DNA of 18,710 nt, taken from the NCBI GenBank assembly GCA_036403035.1, contig DASWRT010000454.1:1-18710 (forward strand). The letters run 5' to 3'. This stretch comes from DASWRT01 sp036403035. GTDB lineage: Bacteria; Pseudomonadota; Alphaproteobacteria; ATCC43930; CGMCC-115725. Shown piece by piece: positions 13,799 to 18,710 of the stretch (position 1 is its first letter; every line of letters begins with the position of its first letter). The notes beneath the pieces were generated by a model. The model was given only the letters and a program-made list of their open reading frames with translations. It was not told the origin of the DNA and made no database searches. A program made the translations under genes and the position numbers.

Positions 13799-15159
13799 GG
13801 CGGGCCGCCCGCACCGGTGGAGCCGCCCGCCGCCGGTCCGGCGCGGCCGTGCAGCAGGATCGACGGCTCACGATGCGCGAGCAGTCCGCGCGGGCGCCAC
13901 ACCATGATTCCGACCATCGCCGCGCCGAAGATCAGCATGCGGAACTCCGCGAACTGGCGGCCGAACTCGGGCAGGCAGACCAGCACGATCGCGGCGAGCA
14001 CCACGCCGATCTGGCTGCCCATGCCGCCGAGCACGACGATCGCGAGGATGATCGCTGATTCGATGAAGGTGAAGCTCTCCGGGCTGATGAACCCTTGGCG
14101 GGTCGCGAAGAAGCTGCCGGCGAAGCCGCCGAACATCGCGCCGATCGCGAAGGCCGAGAGCTTGACGTTGGTCGGGTTGATGCCGAGCGCACGGCAGGCG
14201 ATCTCGTCCTCGCGCAGCGCTTCCCAAGCGCGGCCGACCGGCAGCCTGCGGATGCGCAGCGTGAAGAAATTGGTCACGAGCGCCAGGACAAGGATGACGA
14301 AGTACAGGAAATAAACGCGCTGTTCCGGGGAGAAATCGATCGGCCAGAGGTATTTGGACCAGAACTGGTGGAAGGTCATCCCGCCGTCCGGCGCCGTGCG
14401 GGCGAACGGCAGGCCGAAAAAGCTCGGCCGAGGAATGCCCGATATGCCGTTCGGACCGTTCGTGACGTCCGACCAGTTGAGCAGCACGATGCGGATCATC
14501 TCGCCGAAACCGAGCGTGACGATCGCGAGATAGTCGCCGCGGAGCCGTAGAACCGGAAAGCCGAGAATAACGCCGAACGTCGCCGCCAAGAGGCCGGCGA
14601 GCGGGAGCGCTTCCCAGAAGGTGAAGCCGGCATACTGCGAGAGGAGCCCGAACGTATAGGCGCCGACCGCATAGAAACCGACATAACCGAGGTCGAGCAG
14701 GCCGGCGAGACCGACCACGACGTTCAGGCCCCAGCCGAGCATCACGTAGATCAGGACGGTCGTGCCGAGATCGACGTTGTAGCGGGTGCCGATCGGGGCA
14801 GGCAGGAAAGGATACGCCACCGCAAAGGCGAGGCCGGCCAGCGCGATCGGCACCGCCAGCCGGCTGACCAGCGCAGCGATCCCGGTATTGCTCTTCGCTT
14901 CGCGGCGAACCGTGCGCCCGGCGCGGGCAGCCCACCAGACGCCGAGCAGCAGTCGCCCGACGAACACGGCAATGACGCTATAGGCAACCCAGTCGAACCG
15001 CGTATGGATACCGAGCGCGCCGCCGCCGGTATCGACCGTCTGCAGCCCCACCAGCGGGAAAGCCAGGATGAGAGCGACGAGTGCGGCGAGGGCGGCTTCC
15101 TTGACGACCGCACCGAGGGCGATGCCGCGCGGAGCGGCTGCAAGCGTTTGGACGGCCAT
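13795..15159 (-). CDS. livM: Branched-chain amino acid-type ABC transporter, permease LivM
   Basis: A membrane permease of the HAAT importer, 454 residues, the long LivM form. An N-terminal extension of about 120 residues with three hydrophobic stretches (LAALVALILAFPLVGL, VAYSVIAVFVGRLLLGVWW, IALAGLAFAVAYPFL) resembles the LivM N-terminal domain DUF3382. The permease core follows: MLGWGLNVVVGLAGLLDLGYVGFYAVGAY, FPVLRLRGDYLAIVTLGFGEMIR, and the EAA-like coupling region GRAWEALREDEIACRALGINPTNVKLSAFAIGA, then FGGFAGSFFA and VLGGMGSQIGVVLAA. ATG at 15159 overlaps the livH stop by one base. The C-terminus is a glycine- and proline-rich tail. Confidence 0.96.
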   Translation of the reverse strand: MAVQTLAAAPRGIALGAVVKEAALAALVALILAFPLVGLQTVDTGGGALGIHTRFDWVAYSVIAVFVGRLLLGVWWAARAGRTVRREAKSNTGIAALVSRLAVPIALAGLAFAVAYPFLPAPIGTRYNVDLGTTVLIYVMLGWGLNVVVGLAGLLDLGYVGFYAVGAYTFGLLSQYAGFTFWEALPLAGLLAATFGVILGFPVLRLRGDYLAIVTLGFGEMIRIVLLNWSDVTNGPNGISGIPRPSFFGLPFARTAPDGGMTFHQFWSKYLWPIDFSPEQRVYFLYFVILVLALVTNFFTLRIRRLPVGRAWEALREDEIACRALGINPTNVKLSAFAIGAMFGGFAGSFFATRQGFISPESFTFIESAIILAIVVLGGMGSQIGVVLAAIVLVCLPEFGRQFAEFRMLIFGAAMVGIMVWRPRGLLAHREPSILLHGRAGPAAGGSTGAGGPP

Positions 15160-16079
15160 CAGACTTTCTCGACCTCGGGACGGCCGAGAAGACCCGTCGG
15201 CCGGAACAGCAGCACGAGCACCAGCACCGTGAATACCGACACATCCTTGTATTCGACGGAGAAGTAACCCGACCAGAAGGCTTCGATCAGCCCGATCAAC
15301 AGCCCCCCGAGCATTGCGCCCGGCATGGAACCGATGCCGCCGAGGACCGCCGCCGTGAACGCCTTGACGCCGGCGAGGAAGCCGATGAAAAAATCGATCA
15401 CGCCGTAATAGAGCGTCACCATCAAGCCCGCGACGGCCGCGAGCGCCGCACCCATCACGAAGGTCAGTGAAATCGTGCGGTCGACGTTGACCCCGAGCAG
15501 CAAGGCCATCGTGCTGTCCTGCTCGCATGCCCGCTGCGCCCGGCCCAGCGGCGTCGCGTTGATGAGGTAGGTGAAGCCCACCATCAGCGCCGTCGTCAGC
15601 AGGATGATGAAGATCTGCAGGTAGCTGATCTGCACGGCGAAGCCGCCGTTGGCGCCGGACAGGATCTCTATCGTTCCGCTAACGAAGGGCTGCATCGGCT
15701 TGACGCGAGCGCCCTGCAGGAGCTGCACGTAGTTCTGTAGAAACACCGACATGCCGATCGCGGAGATCAGCGGCGCCAGCCGGAAGGAGCGGCGGAGCGG
15801 CCTGTAGGCGATCCGCTCCACCGTCCAGCCATAGACCGAGGTGAAGAACATCGTGCAGATCAGCACGATGAAGAGAGTCACCGGGACCGAACTGATGCCC
15901 GCCATCGCGACCACCAGAAACCCGATGATCGAGACGAAGGCGCCGATCATGTAGATCTCGCCATGGGCGAAATTGATCATGCCGATGATGCCATACACCA
16001 TCGTATAACCAATCGCGATCAGGCCGTAGATGGCCCCGAGCGTCAGGCCGTTGATCGCCTGCTGAAGAAAGTAGGCCAT
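15159..16079 (-). CDS. livH: Branched-chain amino acid-type ABC transporter, permease LivH
   Basis: The partner permease of the importer, 306 residues, usual length. It begins FLQQAINGLTLGAIYGLIAIGYTMVYGIIGMINFAHGE (about 4-41), the family hallmark, followed by VERIAYRPLRRSFRLAPLISAIGMSVFLQN, the coupling region TPLGRAQRACEQDSTMALLLGVNVDRTISLTFVMGAALAAVAG, and VLGGIGSMPGAMLGGLLIGLIE. ATG at 16079 starts the first gene of livHMGF. The ribosome site (AGGGAAG) is about 12 bases upstream, somewhat far. No periplasmic binding-protein gene (livK/J) lies in the window, although it often sits beside these genes. Confidence 0.97.
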   Translation of the reverse strand: MAYFLQQAINGLTLGAIYGLIAIGYTMVYGIIGMINFAHGEIYMIGAFVSIIGFLVVAMAGISSVPVTLFIVLICTMFFTSVYGWTVERIAYRPLRRSFRLAPLISAIGMSVFLQNYVQLLQGARVKPMQPFVSGTIEILSGANGGFAVQISYLQIFIILLTTALMVGFTYLINATPLGRAQRACEQDSTMALLLGVNVDRTISLTFVMGAALAAVAGLMVTLYYGVIDFFIGFLAGVKAFTAAVLGGIGSMPGAMLGGLLIGLIEAFWSGYFSVEYKDVSVFTVLVLVLLFRPTGLLGRPEVEKV

Positions 16080-16110
16080 GCGACGTCGCGACTTCCCTGT
16101 TGTTTACGGT

Positions 16111-16148
16111 GGTGCATTCATGGCGCGAGCAATCGCGCACAGTGCACC
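16111..16148 (-). promoter_or_regulatory. Two-part hairpin in the livH 5' leader
   Basis: Outer stem GGTGCA (16111-16116) with TGCACC (16143-16148) and inner stem GCGCGA (16123-16128) with TCGCGC (16133-16138), loop of four bases. Both stems are perfect and symmetric apart from a 6/4-base internal loop. It ends 32 bases upstream of the livH ATG, so in RNA it could influence ribosome access, or in DNA it could be an operator. No poly-T follows, so it is not a plain terminator. Confidence 0.5.
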
Positions 16149-16444
16149 TTCCGTGCGACCACGACGGCAACGTAGAACAGCTTACCCGCCCATCGCAAGG
16201 TGCAACGCATTGGGAAAGCTGCAAACGGAATGGTTGTGTAAGCTTGGTCGCAAGTTTGCGCAAAGCGGCTTACCAAAGCAACATTTCATCCATGCTTGAG
16301 GCGCTGGTTGTAATCGCCTTCATTCGGTCGCGGCATCGACGGCGCCGGCCCGACGAATCGTCCGATCCCACGCCTGCCAAAGACCGCTTCTCGCGTCGCC
16401 ATCGCCCCTCCTCCACCTTCGGCCCGTCGGCTTCCAGCGGCCGG

Positions 16445-16473
16445 TTGCCGCCGGAATGCTTTAAACCTAAAAT
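16445..16473 (+). promoter_or_regulatory. Promoter-like site upstream of the RidA-family gene
   Basis: TTGCCG (16445-16450, four of six to TTGACA), 17-base spacer, TAAAAT (16468-16473, five of six to TATAAT), in one of the few AT-rich patches of the window. Start would be near 16480, about 200 bases before the RidA ATG. Confidence 0.5.
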
Positions 16474-16532
16474 AAATTTTTCACCAGCCTGCGCGACGCA
16501 TCCCGATGCCCGATTCGCCCGACAGCGCTCTG

Positions 16533-16566
16533 CCCCGGCACAATGCAGTGCCGCCGGGGTTCTCTT
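16533..16566 (+). terminator. Terminator-like hairpin in the RidA upstream region
   Basis: CCCCGGC (16533-16539) pairs with GCCGGGG (16553-16559); alternatively CCCCGGCAC pairs with GTGCC...GGGG with a 3-base bulge. A weak T-rich run (TTCTCTT) follows. It lies about 60 bases beyond the promoter-like site and about 115 bases before the RidA ATG, so it could end a short RNA or act as an attenuator. Confidence 0.4.
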
Positions 16567-16639
16567 GAAAGCATGCGCCGTCTTGCGGGCTACTCCATGC
16601 AGCCGTCGTGCCAGACGAGGACGGCAGTGGACGCGGCGC

Positions 16640-16661
16640 ACGCGGCTATCACGCGGCTATC
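16640..16661. repeat. 11-bp perfect tandem duplication before the RidA gene
   Basis: ACGCGGCTATC occurs twice in direct succession (16640-16650, 16651-16661), with a shortened related copy (ACGCGGCGC) just before at 16631. It ends 21 bases upstream of the ATG, just before the ribosome site GGAG. Confidence 0.8.
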
Positions 16662-16682
16662 GGCTGAGAGGCGGAGTCACAC

Positions 16683-17111
16683 ATGAGGAAGGACGAGGTG
16701 CCTGTTCCCTTGAACCCCGAGGGCTGGCCGCCGCCGAAGGGGTATGCGAATGGCATGACGGCGCGCGGCCGGCTCGTCTTCGTCGCCGGACAGATCGGCT
16801 GGAAGCCGGAGCAGCGGTTCGAGACCGACGATTTCGTGGGCCAGCTCCGCCAGGCGCTCGAAAATACGGTCGCCGTGCTTGCGGCGGCCGGCGCTAGGCC
16901 GGAGCATGTCGTGCGCATGACGTGGTACGTGACCGACAAGCGAGAGTACCTGACGCGGCTCGCCGACGTCGGGCGTTGCTATCGCGAGGTGATGGGCCGG
17001 CACTTCCCCACGATGGCGCTCGTGCAGGTCGTCGCGCTGGTCGAGGACCGCGCGAAACTGGAGATCGAAACCACCGCGGTCGTGCCGGACGGTGTCGGCA
17101 GCGCGGAATGA
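16683..17111 (+). CDS. RidA/YjgF-family protein lacking the deaminase arginine
   Basis: A 142-residue protein of the Rid (YjgF/YER057c/UK114) superfamily; RidA itself hydrolyses reactive enamine/imine intermediates. Family pattern seen: GYANGMTARGRLVFVAGQIGWKPE (about 20-43), DFVGQLRQALENTVAVLAAAGARPEHVVRMTWYVTD and FPTMALVQVVALVEDRAKLEIETTAV. In RidA the segment near the C-terminus reads VEVARLPKD, with a catalytic arginine; here the aligned stretch is VQVVALVED, so alanine replaces it. That suggests one of the Rid subgroups without imine deaminase activity. ATG at 16683 has GGAG six bases upstream. It lies 22 bases before glutaryl-CoA dehydrogenase, so the two may act in one catabolic context (inference). 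Confidence 0.9.
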   Translation: MRKDEVPVPLNPEGWPPPKGYANGMTARGRLVFVAGQIGWKPEQRFETDDFVGQLRQALENTVAVLAAAGARPEHVVRMTWYVTDKREYLTRLADVGRCYREVMGRHFPTMALVQVVALVEDRAKLEIETTAVVPDGVGSAE

Positions 17112-17133
17112 TGATGATGCGAGGAGAAGCCGA

Positions 17134-18384
17134 ATGACCGCCCCAGCCGCCAACGCCCCCGCCGCCGCACTCCCTACGGACCGGCCGACGCCGCCGCACG
17201 CGAAGGGCGGCAGCCGCGCCGCGTTCCGCTGGGAAGACCCGCTGCTGCTCGCCGACCAGCTCACCGAGGACGAGCGGATGGCGATGGAGTCGGCGCACGC
17301 CTATTGCCAGGAAAAGCTGATGCCGCGCGTCCTCGAGGCGAACCGCCACGAGCGCTTCGACCGCGAGATCATGAACGAGATGGGGGCGCTCGGCTTCCTC
17401 GGATCGACGATCGAGGGATACGGCTGCGCCGGCGTCAACTACGTCTGCTACGGGCTGATCGCGCGCGAGGTCGAGCACGTCGATTCCGGCTACCGCTCGG
17501 CGATGAGCGTGCAGTCCAGCCTCGTCATGTACCCGATCTACGATTTCGGCTCCGAGGCGCAGCGGCAGAAATACCTGCCGAAGCTGGCGACCGGCGAGTG
17601 GGTCGGCTGCTTCGGCCTGACCGAGCCGGACCACGGCTCCGACCCGGCGAGCATGAAGACGCGCGCGACGCGGGTCGACGGCGGGTTCGTCGTGACGGGC
17701 GCGAAGATGTGGATCACGAACAGCCCGATCGCCGACGTCTTCGTCGTCTGGGCGAAACTGGACGGGGAGATCCGCGGCTTCGTCCTCGAAAAGGGCATGA
17801 AGGGCCTGTCGGCGCCGAAGATCGAGGGCAAGTTCAGCCTGCGCGCCTCGATCACCGGCGAGATCGTGATGGACGACGTCTTCGTGCCGGAAGAGAACCT
17901 GCTGCCGAACGTGGCCGGGCTGAAGGGGCCCTTCTCCTGCCTCAACAACGCGCGCTACGGCATCTCCTGGGGCGCGATGGGCGCCGCCGAGTTCTGCTGG
18001 CATGCGGCGCGCCAGTACACGGTGGACCGCAAGCAGTTCGGCCGGCCGCTGGCGGCGAACCAGTTGATCCAGAAGAAGCTAGCCGACATGCAGACCGAGA
18101 TCGCGCTCGGCCTCAACGCCTGCCTGCGGGTGGGACGGTTGAAGGATGAAGGCCGCGCCGCACCGGAGATGATCTCGATGATGAAGCGCAACAATTGCGG
18201 CAAGGCGCTGGAGATCGCGCGGGTGGCGCGCGACATGCACGGCGGCAACGGGATTTCGGACGAGTATCACGTGATCCGTCACGTCATGAACCTCGAGGCC
18301 GTCAACACCTATGAAGGCACGCACGACGTGCACGCCCTGATCCTTGGCCGGGCACAGACGGGCCTCAACGCCTTCGGCTCCTGA
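17134..18384 (+). CDS. gcdH: Glutaryl-CoA dehydrogenase
   Basis: An FAD-dependent acyl-CoA dehydrogenase that oxidises and decarboxylates glutaryl-CoA to crotonyl-CoA in lysine, hydroxylysine and tryptophan breakdown and in anaerobic-type benzoyl-CoA routes. It is 416 residues. Diagnostic features: SGYRSAMSVQSSLVM with Arg121 (glutaryl carboxylate binding), FGLTEPDHGSDPASM (160-174), KMWITNSPIADVFVVWAK, the C-terminal RQYTVDRKQFGRPLAANQLIQKKLADM, and NTYEGTHDVHALILGRAQTG with the catalytic base Glu394. This arginine plus the TYEGTHD motif separates it from short-chain dehydrogenases. ATG at 17134 has AGGAG upstream; an earlier in-frame start at 17092 would overlap the RidA gene. The electron acceptor (ETF) genes are not in view. 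Confidence 0.96.
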   Translation: MTAPAANAPAAALPTDRPTPPHAKGGSRAAFRWEDPLLLADQLTEDERMAMESAHAYCQEKLMPRVLEANRHERFDREIMNEMGALGFLGSTIEGYGCAGVNYVCYGLIAREVEHVDSGYRSAMSVQSSLVMYPIYDFGSEAQRQKYLPKLATGEWVGCFGLTEPDHGSDPASMKTRATRVDGGFVVTGAKMWITNSPIADVFVVWAKLDGEIRGFVLEKGMKGLSAPKIEGKFSLRASITGEIVMDDVFVPEENLLPNVAGLKGPFSCLNNARYGISWGAMGAAEFCWHAARQYTVDRKQFGRPLAANQLIQKKLADMQTEIALGLNACLRVGRLKDEGRAAPEMISMMKRNNCGKALEIARVARDMHGGNGISDEYHVIRHVMNLEAVNTYEGTHDVHALILGRAQTGLNAFGS

Positions 18385-18710
18385 ACTTGGCCGCCTCGCT
18401 CCGGTCCGCATAGACCGGATCGGCGCGGACGGGGACGGGATCGCGCCGGGACCCGGGGGCAAGCCGCTCTACCTGCCGAACACGCTGCCGGGCGAGCTGG
18501 TCCAGCCTGGCCCGGCGGTGCGGCGCGGCGAGGGCTTTGCCGCCGAAGCCGAGATCCTCGAACCGTCCCCCGACCGCATCACCCCGCCCTGTCCCCATTT
18601 CGGCCCGTGCGGCGGCTGCACCCTGCAGCATTGGCGCGACGAGGCCTATGCGGCGTGGAAATCGGGCCTGATCGGCAGCGCCTTGCGCACCGACCCGCCG
18701 CCCCTCGCCC
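18344..18710 (+). CDS. TRAM-domain, Fe-S 5-methyluridine-type RNA methyltransferase (TrmA/RlmD family), N-terminal part
   Basis: A SAM-dependent rRNA/tRNA uridine C5-methyltransferase, cut by the right edge after about 122 codons. The N-terminal TRAM domain reads VRIDRIGADGDGIAPGPGGKPLYLPNTLPGELV, then EAEILEPSPDRITPPCPHFG. The iron-sulfur motif CPHFGPCGGCTLQHW has the CxxxxxCxxC spacing of the RlmD group, and YAAWKSGLI follows. The only start codon available in frame after an upstream stop (18338-18340) and before the TRAM domain is TTG at 18344, which puts the start 41 bases inside the glutaryl-CoA dehydrogenase gene. Start is therefore uncertain; frame and family are firm. Confidence 0.85.
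   Translation, partial: MAGHRRASTPSAPELGRLAPVRIDRIGADGDGIAPGPGGKPLYLPNTLPGELVQPGPAVRRGEGFAAEAEILEPSPDRITPPCPHFGPCGGCTLQHWRDEAYAAWKSGLIGSALRTDPPPLA

Larger units (their letters stand above)
16080..16682. other. Intergenic region between livH and the RidA-family gene (603 bases)
   Basis: No gene I can support; the long open frame across it on the plus strand has no recognisable protein pattern and runs out of frame into the RidA gene. It contains a two-part hairpin in the livH leader (16111-16148), a promoter-like site on the plus strand (16445-16473) in an AT-rich patch, a terminator-like hairpin (16533-16566), and an 11-bp tandem duplication (16640-16661) just before the RidA start. I could not identify a firm livH promoter. 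Confidence 0.6.

Noticed and set aside
16100..16897. 265-codon plus-strand frame across the livH-RidA gap
   Set aside because: No recognisable protein pattern, and it continues out of frame through the well-supported RidA gene.

Overview
This is a GC-rich bacterial window that reads as chromosomal backbone of an alphaproteobacterium. The pointers are a MucR/Ros regulator, the order nrdR-ribD-ribE-ribBA-(ribH)-nusB-thiL next to hppA, a DnaJ/CbpM pair, and a five-gene liv locus ending in a small membrane protein. A Rhodospirillales-like lineage fits best, but that placement is inference from gene order and protein style. I saw no tRNA, rRNA, IS element, phage gene or CRISPR array.

Left part, minus strand (1-7879). 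Reading leftwards from 7879 the genes are nrdR, ribD, ribE, a ribBA-type gene, a broken ribH, nusB, thiL, a small exported FliL-like protein, an MFS transporter, and the first 204 codons of hppA (membrane pyrophosphatase), which runs off the left edge. Spacing is a few bases or an overlap from nrdR to the FliL-like gene, so those look co-transcribed. The most striking content is here. The lumazine synthase gene ribH has lost its first roughly 50 codons and carries a +1 frameshift. The C-terminal half of the ribBA protein has lost every cysteine of the GTP cyclohydrolase II zinc site. The operon therefore appears unable to supply two of the five riboflavin enzyme activities, which must come from elsewhere in the genome or be made up by uptake. 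thiL carries a three-copy 30-bp tandem repeat at its 5' end.

Middle part, plus strand (8282-11702). A promoter-like site precedes mucR, which ends in a good intrinsic terminator. Then comes a compact stress cluster: a small heat-shock protein (Hsp20), an HdeD-family membrane protein, a 69-residue membrane protein, a CbpA-like DnaJ protein and its modulator CbpM.

Right part. On the minus strand (11810-16079) lie livH, livM, livG, livF and a small membrane protein, a branched-chain amino acid-type ABC importer without a binding-protein gene in view. A 603-base gap (16080-16682) holds a hairpin in the livH leader and, on the plus strand, a promoter-like site followed about 60 bases later by a terminator-like hairpin. 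After it, on the plus strand, are a RidA-family protein lacking the usual catalytic arginine, glutaryl-CoA dehydrogenase, and the start of a TRAM-domain, Fe-S RNA methyltransferase that runs off the right edge.
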